A stretch of 64,000 bases of DNA from Alphaproteobacteria bacterium (GCA_028289425.1 JANQPL010000006.1:1-64000), one strand, 5' to 3'. Shown: positions 1 through 8,456, counted from the first letter of the stretch. The notes: generated from the sequence alone by a model not told the origin. Numbers and translations: made by a program.

Positions 1-23
1 CTGTTTTCTCAGCTGCATACTAT

Positions 24-125
24 CCCGCTAACACACGGATAGCGGGGGCGCTACTCCCCCGGGCCAAGACCCGGGGTGCCATGCGCGCGGATGGATCCCC
101 CGCGCTCGCAAGCTTGGCGGGGGAT
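24..125. repeat. Cluster of extragenic palindromes (REP-like)
   Basis: Three hairpins lie close together: CCCGCTA (24-30) with TAGCGGG (40-46), CCCCGGG (57-63) with CCCGGGG (70-76), and ATCCCCCGC (95-103) with GCGGGGGAT (117-125). The last is followed by gatgacgcgatg, the ending seen in other repeats of this window. No convincing gene is present in 1-297, and the rest of that stretch shows nothing recognisable. The first hairpin could also terminate a gene lying left of the window. Confidence 0.6.
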
Positions 126-297
126 GACGCGATGAGTGGGTCGCGCCTTGTCAAACGCAAAGCTGAACGTGTTGAGCGGCAGGGCTGCGAGGCCATGGGT
201 TTCTCCCATCTTCAAATCCACCTCGCCTACCAATTATATCACAGAAGTGCCATCCTCTTATATCCAACATGCGGAGGGAAAGATGGCTGCCCCGGCG

Positions 298-864
298 CTA
301 CTCAGTCTTATATTTCGCTCCGATCAGCCCCATACCAGTAAGAACCCATTTACTCGTGGACTTGTCCAGAGAAGTAGCCCGCCCTTTGAAACCCTGCATC
401 GACCCAAACGGCCTAAATCCTGCGTCAAGGAATACTTGTTCATTCAGTCGATTTGCATACTCCAAAATGGACACCACAGCTTTCCGTTTATCCGAATCGG
501 AAACTGTTTTTCCATGAAGAATGCGATCACGAATTTTTTCCGCTTCCTTTGCTTTTGCGACCGCTGCTTGAGAAATGTCCTTACCCATTGTGATTTTGTA
601 CAGCTCCCGAAATCGCGTTCGTGTCATGTGGTGATTGTCCACCGTTGACCTGGCAATCGTCGAGTTAACTCTATGAAGCTTCACCACGGCTCCATACACG
701 GTCATGTTTTGTGCAAGTTCGACCTGCGCGAACAGATAGCTGATCGATACATCCCAAGGATAATCCGTAGCCAAACTTGGAAAGTGGGATAAGTAAGCAC
801 GCAAACTTTCAGGAAGGGCTTCGAACAATTTAAGAATCCCAGCGGTTCTCGGTATCGGCATCAT
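298..864 (-). CDS. Uncharacterised protein with HEPN-like RxxxxH motif
   Basis: A soluble, mostly helical protein of about 188 residues with no signal peptide or membrane segment. The central part contains KIRDRILHGK, which fits the R-x4-H active-site pattern of HEPN ribonuclease or RNA-binding domains. It is followed by a conserved-looking tail (GFRPFG, then LDKSTSKW). The frame is open to a TTG at 918 and an ATG at 897. The start at 864 (or the adjoining ATG at 861) was preferred because AAAGGA precedes it. Base composition is clearly more AT-rich than the neighbouring genes, which suggests acquisition by transfer. No toxin or antitoxin partner is seen beside it. HEPN assignment rests on the motif only; a specific function is not claimed. 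Confidence 0.6.
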   Translation of the reverse strand: MMPIPRTAGILKLFEALPESLRAYLSHFPSLATDYPWDVSISYLFAQVELAQNMTVYGAVVKLHRVNSTIARSTVDNHHMTRTRFRELYKITMGKDISQAAVAKAKEAEKIRDRILHGKTVSDSDKRKAVVSILEYANRLNEQVFLDAGFRPFGSMQGFKGRATSLDKSTSKWVLTGMGLIGAKYKTE

Positions 865-1107
865 GAGTCCTTTCACCAGTTGAACGATCACATTCATGCA
901 AACCGCTTGAGTTGACAAACAAAAGAGATCGCCTTGCCGGTCGGCGTATTACTGTTCAGTATCCGCATCGTCCGGCATCCATGTCGATCACATCGAAATT
1001 TAAGATGGAAGCATCTGACGGTTTGAAGAGTTTCTTGCAACTCGTAAAATGATCAATTGGGGCCAGACCTTTACCTATCCACCGGTCCTTACAAACCCTT
1101 CTACTTC

Positions 1108-2370
1108 CTACCCGCCCGCGGCGGGCACTGTCGCCACGCCCTGGCCGTCGCGCAAATTGTCGGCGGCGCGGATCGCCGTGAACAGCAGAGCGCCCCCGAT
1201 CACGCCGCACACAGCCACGGCCCAACCATTCGCGGCATAATCACCGGTGCTGCTGATGGCACCACCGACGAGAGGGGCCAACGCTGCCCCCAAAGTAACA
1301 AATGCGGGGTGCGCGCCGGCCAGGCGGCCACTTGTGTCGATACGTGCGATTGCCCCCAAGGCAATCGGCATCATGGCAATGGGCATCATCGCGAAGAACG
1401 GCCCTGCGATGTAGAACGCGATGGGAGACGTGGCTTGGGACAACAGGATCCCCAATAGGATCATCGCCACGATGATCGCCGCCGTCGGCAGCACCGCTTT
1501 GTAGTGAGTCCCGATATAGCCCGCCGCCAGCGGCGCGACGATCCCGAACACGCTGCCGAACATGAACACCAGCCCGACGATTTCGGGGCTCAGCCCCACT
1601 TGTTCCGTACCGACGCTGACGATGAACATGACAAGCGTACCGTGACCGAAAAAGATCATGCCCAAGCCCACAAGAGCCGCCCACCCCATCAGGGGTAAAG
1701 GCGGTGCGGGCGTGTTCGATTGAGCCTGCCCCGCCATTTGAGGGGCCACGGGCACATAGCGGATGAACCCGATGGCCGCCACGGCGAGCAGCATATACAC
1801 CACATAAAGTCCGTCTACGGAGCTCAAACCGTCCAACGCGCCCAGTTTCAGAGCTTGGGGCAGCACAATGGAAAGCACCATGCCCATCACCCCCACCGCG
1901 CTGTTAATGACGCCGAAGGTGGCTTCGGGGGCCGTTGACCGTCCCGCGGTGGACATAACCGTCGCAATGACGGCGCCGGCACAGAACCCGTTCACGCCAC
2001 GCAGAACGTAAAGAAACTCGATGGACGGCGCCCAGATGGTCAACAATGTGAGACCGATGATCGACCCAATGGCGGCGATATAGATGCGGTGCGGATCAAA
2101 CCGCGGTGCGATCTGAGAGAATAACAAAGAGCCTGCGGCAACCCCGGTCATCTCGATGGTGGCCACCAAGCCGGCAGCCGTATTGGAGACCGTAAACGAA
2201 CCCACGATGGCCGTAATGTTGAAGGCCATGCCGATGGCAGCGCTGAAGGAGAGCAGCATCATCGCTGTGAGCGCCACCAGCTTGAAGCCAGAAATATCTA
2301 TCCGGCCGTCACCGTCTGTTGGACCGCCCTGCTGGGTTGCCACCTGCACATTCCCCCATGGTTGTTGCAC
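1108..2370 (-). CDS. MFS family transporter
   Basis: About 420 residues with roughly twelve hydrophobic helices, the usual size for a Major Facilitator Superfamily permease of the inner membrane. Helix 1 begins near residue 30 (KLVALTAMMLLSF). The loop after helix 2 carries a degenerate motif A (RFDPHRIY), and a central cytoplasmic linker separates two six-helix halves near residue 215. Substrate cannot be read from sequence. The frame opens at a GTG at 2370, but GGGGG followed eight bases later by another GTG at 2343 makes a slightly shorter protein plausible. It stands alone, divergent from the small secreted protein at 2543. Confidence 0.85.
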   Translation of the reverse strand: MQQPWGNVQVATQQGGPTDGDGRIDISGFKLVALTAMMLLSFSAAIGMAFNITAIVGSFTVSNTAAGLVATIEMTGVAAGSLLFSQIAPRFDPHRIYIAAIGSIIGLTLLTIWAPSIEFLYVLRGVNGFCAGAVIATVMSTAGRSTAPEATFGVINSAVGVMGMVLSIVLPQALKLGALDGLSSVDGLYVVYMLLAVAAIGFIRYVPVAPQMAGQAQSNTPAPPLPLMGWAALVGLGMIFFGHGTLVMFIVSVGTEQVGLSPEIVGLVFMFGSVFGIVAPLAAGYIGTHYKAVLPTAAIIVAMILLGILLSQATSPIAFYIAGPFFAMMPIAMMPIALGAIARIDTSGRLAGAHPAFVTLGAALAPLVGGAISSTGDYAANGWAVAVCGVIGGALLFTAIRAADNLRDGQGVATVPAAGG

Positions 2371-2542
2371 TTATTCTCGCGATAGGTAACGCTAGCACGC
2401 CCATGATACCGGTCATATGGAAATTAGCGGGCACACCTTCCTACACTCTTCAGGAGACGGAAGATTGCTCCGCCAACCGATGGCGGCGTATGCTACGGGT
2501 AAGGTCCAAATCACTCGGATGAAATTTTTGGGGAGACTGAAT

Positions 2543-2965
2543 ATGTTGAAGACGGTACTGACAACTGTTACCGCGGCAACGTCTTTAATTGTCGTGGGCA
2601 TGATGGGTTCAAACGCCGTCTTGGCGAGCGGCGAGGCCGCCAATTCCGTCTGGGAACTGATGGAACCGGCCTGTAATGCCAATGGCATCGACCCCGGGCC
2701 CTGCCGGTGCATCATGAATGCGGTGATCGAACGGCACGGGGTTGAAGCCGCCACCGTGGTTGCCCTGGAAATGCAGTTGCGTGACGACGAAGCAGCGGCC
2801 CTCAAAGAACAAATCGGCGAGGATCAGGCCATGAATGCCAGCATCTATTTCGATGAGGTGCAGAATGGTGCCTGCGCCAATGCGCCGCCACCGGCGGACG
2901 GCGGGGGCGGCACCGCCTCATCATCCATGGAAGGAGCCGCTTCAGCGACAGATGCTGCGCAATAG
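2543..2965 (+). CDS. Secreted small cysteine-containing protein
   Basis: A 140-residue protein with an N-terminal signal peptide: a basic start, then a hydrophobic run to about residue 27 ending in a small-residue cleavage site near VLASGEA. The mature part has three cysteines in one helix-like segment (C-x8-CRC) and one near the C-terminus. It ends in a low-complexity tail rich in Gly, Ser and Ala. The frame is open further upstream, but GGGGAGA six bases before the ATG at 2543, plus the signal peptide, fix the start. I do not recognise the family. A periplasmic or surface location is inferred from the signal alone. Confidence 0.65.
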   Translation: MLKTVLTTVTAATSLIVVGMMGSNAVLASGEAANSVWELMEPACNANGIDPGPCRCIMNAVIERHGVEAATVVALEMQLRDDEAAALKEQIGEDQAMNASIYFDEVQNGACANAPPPADGGGGTASSSMEGAASATDAAQ

Positions 2966-2988
2966 CACCGGACTGGTCGCCGCTTTCC

Positions 2989-3399
2989 CTAGGGCGCCAT
3001 ACCGATGGATTTAAGGAACTCCTCGCCCGTCATGCGGGGATGGTCGCCGGCAAAATCATAGCCCTTGGGTTTTTCGTCGACGTAGATTTCGCCGCCCAGC
3101 GAAAACTGTTCGGCATCCTCGAATGAGCCGGTGCACACAATGTACATGTTGGGCTCGATCATCCGGTAGAAGAGATTTGAACCGCATACGGAGCAAAAGC
3201 CCCGCTCTGCCCATTCTGAGGAGCGAAAGGTTTTGATGTTGTCTTCGCCGCCAAACTCGATCTTGCCCACCTGCGCCGCCAGCAAGGGTCCCCCCGTCCA
3301 ATTGCGGCACATGGAACAATGACAGGCGTGCACATGGGTTTCCACTTCATCCGCCGTAAATGTGACGGCACCGCAAAGACATTTTCCCTTGGCTGACAT
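2989..3399 (-). CDS. GFA/CENP-V family zinc-thiol enzyme
   Basis: 136 residues matching the glutathione-dependent formaldehyde-activating (GFA) fold. There is an early CLCG pair, HACHCSMCRNWTGG in the centre, and FCSVCGSNLFY further on, which together form the zinc-binding cysteine set of the family. Members bind zinc and act on, or near, glutathione adducts, but many have no proven substrate. The ATG at 3399 is preferred over an in-frame GTG at 3408 because GAAGGAG lies eight bases upstream. It is a single gene, converging with the secreted protein. Confidence 0.88.
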   Translation of the reverse strand: MSAKGKCLCGAVTFTADEVETHVHACHCSMCRNWTGGPLLAAQVGKIEFGGEDNIKTFRSSEWAERGFCSVCGSNLFYRMIEPNMYIVCTGSFEDAEQFSLGGEIYVDEKPKGYDFAGDHPRMTGEEFLKSIGMAP

Positions 3400-3497
3400 G
3401 ATCTTCACTCCTTCAAGGCTTTTGCTGAGTTTAGCACGTCAAATCTCAGGGAACGAAGTCTGTTGGAGGATGGAGCGCCCTCTCCTGACAGCTTTTG

Positions 3498-4421
3498 TCA
3501 GATGTCCGTGCGGTGCTGCGCAAGGGTATCGAGCGTTGCGTTGTGATCGCCCACAATCCGCAGCACGATATGGTCGGCGCCCGCGTCGACAAAGGACCGA
3601 ATGAAGGCCAACACATCTTCAACGGTTCCGCCGAAACAAGCCTGCACCTGCCGCAGGAGATCCGCCGGCGCACCGTAATAATCCTCAAGATAGGCGTTGA
3701 TCTGCTGCTCGCTGGTTGCGCCGTCGGCACCGACGCACACGGTCAAATAGACGGCCGTTATGGGCGTTTCGCGACCGGCTGCCCGTGCCGTCTCGGCCAA
3801 CAGGGCGTGCTGCGCTTTAATTGCTTCCGCCGTTGGGCCGATGGGAAACCAACCGTCATAGAGCCTCGCGGCGCGCCGCACGCCTGGGTCCACATTGGCA
3901 GCAAGCCAGATGGGTGGCCCGCCCGGCCGATAAGGCGTAGGCGCGACAACTGCATCTTTTAGCGTCCATCGGCCGTCCCAAGTGACCGGTTCGCCGGTCC
4001 AAAGGGCACGGCATAATTCGAACCCTTCGATCATCCGTCCCACGCGTTTTTCGAACGGCACGGACGCCGCTTTGAATTCGGCGTGAATGGGCGGCAGGTC
4101 GGCACCGATCCCGGCGCCGATGACAAGCCTGCCCTCGCTGATCTGATCGATGGTGGCGAGCTGCTGCGCCAGAATGACGGGATTGCGCAAGGCCGGCAGC
4201 AGCACCGCCGTGCCCAACATCACCCGCGGTACGGCGGACGCAATGCCGGCCAGCAATGTAAGGGGATCGTAGCGGGGACGTGAAAACAACGAGTCGCCGA
4301 TCCATAGGGAGTCGAAACCCAATGCTTCAGCGCGTTTCGCGGCGTCGATCAGGGGGCGTGCCTCATGAACACCGCGCATAATGTTTTCGCGCGTGGGCAG
4401 CAAGTATCCGATTTTGGTCAT
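3498..4421 (-). CDS. LLM-class flavin-dependent oxidoreductase
   Basis: 307 residues of the luciferase-like monooxygenase family, a TIM-barrel flavin enzyme using reduced FMN or F420. The N-terminus IGYLLPTRE, then GFDSLWIGDS near residue 37, LGTAVLLPALRNP near 70 and GRLVIGAGIG near 98 are typical barrel strands of the family. The length is usual for the F420/FMN oxidoreductase branch. The substrate is unknown. Neighbouring same-strand genes (an epoxide-hydrolase-like protein, a GYD protein, an NTF2-like protein and an acyl-CoA ligase) suggest a role in oxidation of small organic compounds, but this is inference. Confidence 0.88.
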   Translation of the reverse strand: MTKIGYLLPTRENIMRGVHEARPLIDAAKRAEALGFDSLWIGDSLFSRPRYDPLTLLAGIASAVPRVMLGTAVLLPALRNPVILAQQLATIDQISEGRLVIGAGIGADLPPIHAEFKAASVPFEKRVGRMIEGFELCRALWTGEPVTWDGRWTLKDAVVAPTPYRPGGPPIWLAANVDPGVRRAARLYDGWFPIGPTAEAIKAQHALLAETARAAGRETPITAVYLTVCVGADGATSEQQINAYLEDYYGAPADLLRQVQACFGGTVEDVLAFIRSFVDAGADHIVLRIVGDHNATLDTLAQHRTDI

Positions 4422-4465
4422 CAGCGGTCTCTGTCGGTCCGGCGACCGGAACGATCCCCTTCAGT

Positions 4466-4855
4466 TTATTCGGGCTGGGGCCATTTATTCATAATTGTGG
4501 GCAAATCGAAATAGTCGCGCCACATGGTGATGCGCCCGTTCTCCACTTTGAAAACGCCGGTAACGGGCAGCTCCACCCATCCATCGGGAAGGTGATGGCG
4601 GTCCAGCCGCTCGATGAACACCACGTCTCCATTGACGGCGATGTGTTTGTAGACGAACTCATTCTCAAGGGTCGGTGCGAAGAAGGGCTCCAGCACCTCT
4701 TTAACACCCTCTGGTCCTTGGACGGTGCCCATGGGTATGTTGGTGTATTCGCAATCGCTACTGACGAAGGACGGCGCCTTGTCAAATTCCTTTCGGCCCA
4801 TGGCCTCGAGGAAAGATTTGATGTGATCGATTAGTGTTGCGGCATCGGCACTCAT
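4466..4855 (-). CDS. Limonene-1,2-epoxide hydrolase-like protein
   Basis: 129 residues with the NTF2-like fold of limonene-1,2-epoxide hydrolase. The catalytic set is visible in order: Tyr and Asn in EYTNIPMG, Arg and Asp in FIERLDRHH, and the last Asp in WRDYFD. In the characterised enzyme the Asp-Arg-Asp triad activates water held by Tyr and Asn, opening an epoxide to a diol. The start at 4855 has a good SD (GGGAGGA). An in-frame extension to 5008 has no such support and would read into a repeat. Substrate may differ from limonene; steroid and fatty epoxides are used by relatives. Confidence 0.85.
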   Translation of the reverse strand: MSADAATLIDHIKSFLEAMGRKEFDKAPSFVSSDCEYTNIPMGTVQGPEGVKEVLEPFFAPTLENEFVYKHIAVNGDVVFIERLDRHHLPDGWVELPVTGVFKVENGRITMWRDYFDLPTIMNKWPQPE

Positions 4856-4950
4856 AGGGTCCTCCCGAGATTGGAAACATCTGAAGAAGATAACCGGCCA
4901 TGTGATGCCCGCAATTACGCGGGAGGTAATCGATTTGTGCGTCGTCCAAC

Positions 4951-5067
4951 CTTCGTCATTGCCGGACAAGCGGACGAACCTCCGCGTGGACCCGGCAATC
5001 CGCTGCAAATCTTCCGGATCACCGGATCATCGCGCTCCACCGGAGCGCTTGTCCGGTGATGACGACG
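4951..5067. repeat. Compound REP element (cgtcattgccgg ... gatgacg type)
   Basis: The element begins with cgtcattgccgg and closes with cttgtccggtgatgacg, so its two ends are near-complementary. Inside are the words cccggcaatcc and ggatcaccggatca. The latter and the terminal 17-mer recur exactly in the element at 25808-25906. It lies between the epoxide-hydrolase-like gene and the GYD gene, and is non-coding. Confidence 0.8.
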
Positions 5068-5087
5068 TTTGGATTGAGCAACTGCCC

Positions 5088-5381
5088 CTAGGGCAGCGAC
5101 TGCACGATCTGCCGGAACTCGGATTCCTCGAACGCTCGGAAAGATTTGGTGCGCACATTGCCTTCGCTGGAAATCGTCAGCAGCAGACGGGCGACCGTGT
5201 CGTCATTGGGGCCTTCGATGATGGTCATGATGTCGTGCTCGCCGGTCAACAAATAGAACCCTTTGACCTCCCCGCCATGATCGGCGGCGAGCTTCCGGAC
5301 CGCTTCCAACCGCATCGGCGACTCTTTGATGTTGGCGAGACCTTTTTCGGTGTAATCCGCAAAGACGATGTATGTGGGCAT
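5088..5381 (-). CDS. GYD domain protein
   Basis: 97 residues forming a single ferredoxin-like GYD domain: an N-terminal strand PTYIVFADYTEKG, then EAVRKLAADHGGEVKGFYLLTGEHDIMTIIE, which is the family signature. Biochemical function of the family is unknown; many members sit near oxidative or degradative genes. The ATG at 5381 follows a GGGAGG SD. Upstream in-frame ATG codons (to 5417) lack one. Confidence 0.85.
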   Translation of the reverse strand: MPTYIVFADYTEKGLANIKESPMRLEAVRKLAADHGGEVKGFYLLTGEHDIMTIIEGPNDDTVARLLLTISSEGNVRTKSFRAFEESEFRQIVQSLP

Positions 5382-5480
5382 GAGCGCCTCCCTTGACATG
5401 CGTGTGGGGTTCAACACCTGAAAGGGAATGGTACACCCGGCGGCCCGGGGTGGTAAGGGCTATAGGGAACACGAAGTGAT

Positions 5481-5503
5481 TACCTCCCCGCAAGGGGGAG
5501 GTT
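5481..5503. repeat. Short GC-rich palindrome (cctccccgcaagggggagg)
   Basis: The inverted repeat acctccccg-caa-gggggaggt lies between the GYD gene and the NTF2-like gene. The same sequence type occurs twice around 8556-8712, so it is a dispersed repeat rather than a gene-specific terminator. Confidence 0.65.
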
Positions 5504-5535
5504 GACTTTTTCATCGACCCATCCAGGCGTCGCCC

Positions 5536-5994
5536 TTACTTTGCCGCCCAACCGGTCTCGTATTTGGCACTCATGGTGGGTTCGACCACGCGCAGATGTT
5601 TGATCTTCCACGCGCCATCGACTTTCACATAGTCTTCTTCATAGCGGCCGGCCTGCCACCGCGCCTGGTTCCCTTTGCGAAAAGTGGATGGCAAAATAAT
5701 GTACCAACTGCCGGTCGCACGATCCCCGTGGATCTCGATGATGGGATTCGTGACCATGTGCATGGTGAAGCTCATGGCTTTTTGGAAACCCGTAAACAGC
5801 TCTCGGATCGCGGCGTGGCCTTCCGCTTTACCGATGCCCTCTCCTTCCCAAATGCCGTCTTCCGTGAACAAAGTTACGATCCGGTCGGGATTGTGGTCGT
5901 CATCGCAGATCTCACAATAGCGGGCCTTGAGCTGTTTGATCGCTTCCAGGTCCTCCATGCGCGCGATACGGGCTTCCAGGCTGCTCTCATCCAT
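5536..5994 (-). CDS. SnoaL/NTF2-like protein
   Basis: 152 residues of the SnoaL_4-type NTF2-like fold. It opens with a long helix containing IKQLKARYCEICDD, then LFTEDGIWEGEG. The central strands include MHMVTNPIIEIHGDRATG and the last strands DGAWKIKHLRVVE. Relatives include scytalone-dehydratase-like enzymes and small subunits of ring-hydroxylating dioxygenases, as well as proteins of unknown role. An AAGGAAA SD supports the start. It lies 67 bp downstream of the AbiU2-like gene on the same strand, possibly in the transcript that starts at the acyl-CoA ligase. Confidence 0.82.
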   Translation of the reverse strand: MDESSLEARIARMEDLEAIKQLKARYCEICDDDHNPDRIVTLFTEDGIWEGEGIGKAEGHAAIRELFTGFQKAMSFTMHMVTNPIIEIHGDRATGSWYIILPSTFRKGNQARWQAGRYEEDYVKVDGAWKIKHLRVVEPTMSAKYETGWAAK

Positions 5995-6061
5995 GACCGT
6001 TTCCTTTCGATATTTGCCGTGTGCAGCTATTGTATCTCTCGTATGGGTGGCACTGACTTGC

Positions 6062-6898
6062 CTATTCTAAAACTTCGATTCTGCAGCCATGCCAGAGAGC
6101 TTTCGCCCGGCGAATGGCCAACTCACGACTATCGTCCCACATAAATGCAGCACCGCGAATTGAGATGTTCAAATCATCAACAATGGAAATCGTCATGTCC
6201 ATTAGTGACTCCACTTCCGGATATTTTGGAGGGTCTATCGGTTGACCATGCCGCTTTTCTTCGTTTGTCTCTGTAAAGAGATGGGCAATCCGCTTGTGCC
6301 TGAGGTTTCGTAGTTTTCTGAGTTCATTCAATCCAACGGTATTTTTCGCTCTTTCTATTGCCCGCTCGAGCCTATCGATGCTCTTTTTTGCTTCTTCTGC
6401 GGCAATTCTTAAACCGCCCGCTTCAGCTTCTTTTGTTGCAGTCGAAATACAATTTGGATCAAGATTATCCGTATACAAACGTATATCTTTATATGCATTT
6501 GATCTTAGATACTCCGCATGTAGTGCCGCCTTAACGCCTGGATCGTTTACCAGTGAAATCACGGTGCGGATGTTCTCACCCGCTTCTGCGGGATCATCCC
6601 AGATTGCTGAAAGCTGAATCAAACCAGCCTTAATGCTCATCTCTACGAACAGGTTGAAAGCAACAGCAGCCCGAGATCTAGGAATTTGTGACGACAAGAC
6701 ATCAGAATAGACAGCAATCCGATTTGCTTCGTGAATCGACATAAGCTGCAATGCATGACCAACAAGCAATTCTGTTTTTGATTTCGCCTGCTGCAATCGC
6801 TCGTCGACAGAAAGGTCACCTGGCCATCTGGCGGCACTAGACGTCGGTGTCAATTTTTTGCCGAAGCTTCTAAAGATTTTTGACAGATTCCGCCACAA
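6062..6898 (-). CDS. AbiU2-like HEPN domain protein
   Basis: 278 residues, soluble, almost wholly helical. The middle has heptad-like Lys/Glu-rich stretches (about residues 145-190), followed by LRNLRHKRIAH near residue 203. That matches the R-x4-H HEPN motif as found in the AbiU2 family of abortive-infection-type proteins. An SD (AAGGAGG) formed right at the stop codon of the acyl-CoA ligase lies six bases before a TTG at 6898; a GTG at 6904 is too close to it. The gene therefore appears translationally linked to the ligase. Its AT content is markedly higher than that of the flanking genes, pointing to recent acquisition. AbiU2 proteins are poorly characterised, and phage defence here is only a possibility. 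Confidence 0.68.
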   Translation of the reverse strand: MWRNLSKIFRSFGKKLTPTSSAARWPGDLSVDERLQQAKSKTELLVGHALQLMSIHEANRIAVYSDVLSSQIPRSRAAVAFNLFVEMSIKAGLIQLSAIWDDPAEAGENIRTVISLVNDPGVKAALHAEYLRSNAYKDIRLYTDNLDPNCISTATKEAEAGGLRIAAEEAKKSIDRLERAIERAKNTVGLNELRKLRNLRHKRIAHLFTETNEEKRHGQPIDPPKYPEVESLMDMTISIVDDLNISIRGAAFMWDDSRELAIRRAKALWHGCRIEVLE

Positions 6899-6911
6899 AT
6901 GCACTCCTCCT

Positions 6912-8456
6912 TTAGCGCAGCTCCAGTTTCGCGGGCACGCTTTTACGAAGTTCGAATTTCAGCACCTTGCCGGTCGCGTTGCGCGGCAGGGCATCGACGA
7001 CGGTCATGTGCACCGGTTGCTTAAACCGCGCCAAGCGCCCGTCAACGTGGGAGGCAATTTCCGCCATGGTCAGCGCGTGGCCATCCTTCAACGCCACGAC
7101 CGCGCAGCCCACCTCGCCCCATTTGGAATCTTCCACGCCGATGACCGCCACTTCCGCGATCTGCTCAAGTTCGTACAGTACATTTTCGATTTCGGCGGGA
7201 TAGACATTCTCGCCACCGGAAATGTACATGTCCTTCACCCGGTCCTCGATATAGAAGAAGCCTTTCTCATCTTGCCGGCCCACATCGCCTGACCGGAACC
7301 ATCCGTCCACGAAGCATTCTTCATTGGCCTCCGGACGATTCCAGTAACCCGGCGTGATGACGGGCCCGCGCATCCAGATTTCACCTAGCTCACCCGGGTC
7401 CGCTTCCGTGCCGTCTTCCCGCGCGATCTTCATTTCGCAATGCATGAGCGGCTTGCCGCAGGAGCCAACCATTTCCGGCACATCTTCGGGCGGGATGATA
7501 CAGCTCGACGCTGTGGTTTCCGTCATGCCGTAGCCTTCTTGGATGACGATCCCGCGCTCATACCACCAATTGACCAAGGCGTTAGGCACGGCTTCGGCGC
7601 CCGCCAACACGGTTTTCAGCCGCGACAAATCCGTCTCCGGATTTTTGGGGTGCATCTTCAGCGCGTTGAAAATGGCCGGCACGCCGATGAAATGGGTAAT
7701 GCCCAAGTCCGCGCTGTTAAAAGCATCGAGCGTTTCGCCCGGTTCGAAGGCGCGCTGAACCACGGAGCAGCCGCCCGCATACAGCACAGGACAGGCGAAT
7801 ACTTGAATGCCGCCTATGTGGAAGAGCGGCATGGTGGCCAAGTTGACCGAGCTTCGATCGATGCTGCCGAGGGAGGCCGCATTGGTAGCGGCAAAGAACA
7901 GCATTTCATGGGTGATGATCACGCCCTTGGGCCGCCCGGTGGTGCCCGACGAATACATGAGGATGGCCATCTCCTCGAGCGGTTGCTGAAGCGTTTTGGT
8001 CAAGAGCGGCGTGGCCTCTGCAAGCGCCGTCTCATAGGGTGACGGGCCGCCCAGGCCGTCCGTGACAATCCAGTGTTTGACGTCTGTGGTCTTTTGGAGC
8101 TCTGCCGCCAGCTCCGCAAAGCCGTGATCCAAAAAAATGATGTCGGGTGTGGAGTCCTTGATGATGAATTCGAGCTCGGGCGCGGTAAGCCGCCAATTGA
8201 GCGCCAGACTGGCCGCCCCCATGCGCCAGCAGCCCAATATGATCTCCAACACGTCCGTGGAGTTCATATTGAGAAACCCCACCCGGTCGCCCGGCTTCAC
8301 GCCGAGAGACGTGAGATGGGCCGCCACCCGCCCCACCCGATCGTTCATCTGGGCGTAGCTGAACACGCGGCCGCTGGCGAGGTCTACAAGGGCCCGGCTC
8401 TCGGGCGCGACTTTCGCGTGATAAGCGGTCCAATCAACGGTGAAGGGTTTCGACAT
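6912..8456 (-). CDS. AMP-dependent acyl-CoA synthetase/ligase
   Basis: 514 residues of the adenylate-forming superfamily, activating a carboxylic acid with ATP to an acyl-AMP and then an acyl-CoA. Core motifs are present: MYSSGTTGRPKGV (ATP-binding P-loop), EGYGMTET, the GWFRSGDVG region with the adenine-contacting Asp, KDMYISGGENVYPAEIE (hinge), and the C-terminal catalytic Lys in PRNATGKVLK. Size and motifs fit long- or medium-chain fatty acid or aromatic acid ligases; the acid is not predictable. The start at 8456 follows GGGAGA; a longer frame to 8522 lacks support. It heads a probable transcript with the AbiU2-like and NTF2-like genes. Confidence 0.92.
   Translation of the reverse strand: MSKPFTVDWTAYHAKVAPESRALVDLASGRVFSYAQMNDRVGRVAAHLTSLGVKPGDRVGFLNMNSTDVLEIILGCWRMGAASLALNWRLTAPELEFIIKDSTPDIIFLDHGFAELAAELQKTTDVKHWIVTDGLGGPSPYETALAEATPLLTKTLQQPLEEMAILMYSSGTTGRPKGVIITHEMLFFAATNAASLGSIDRSSVNLATMPLFHIGGIQVFACPVLYAGGCSVVQRAFEPGETLDAFNSADLGITHFIGVPAIFNALKMHPKNPETDLSRLKTVLAGAEAVPNALVNWWYERGIVIQEGYGMTETTASSCIIPPEDVPEMVGSCGKPLMHCEMKIAREDGTEADPGELGEIWMRGPVITPGYWNRPEANEECFVDGWFRSGDVGRQDEKGFFYIEDRVKDMYISGGENVYPAEIENVLYELEQIAEVAVIGVEDSKWGEVGCAVVALKDGHALTMAEIASHVDGRLARFKQPVHMTVVDALPRNATGKVLKFELRKSVPAKLELR

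Noticed and set aside
956-1225. 89-codon minus-strand frame at the end of the MFS gene
   Set aside because: Mostly overlaps the MFS coding region in another frame and is extremely Arg-rich.
4951-5067. Possible short CRISPR-like repeats
   Set aside because: The repeats are palindromic REP units of unequal spacing with no regular spacers and no cas genes.
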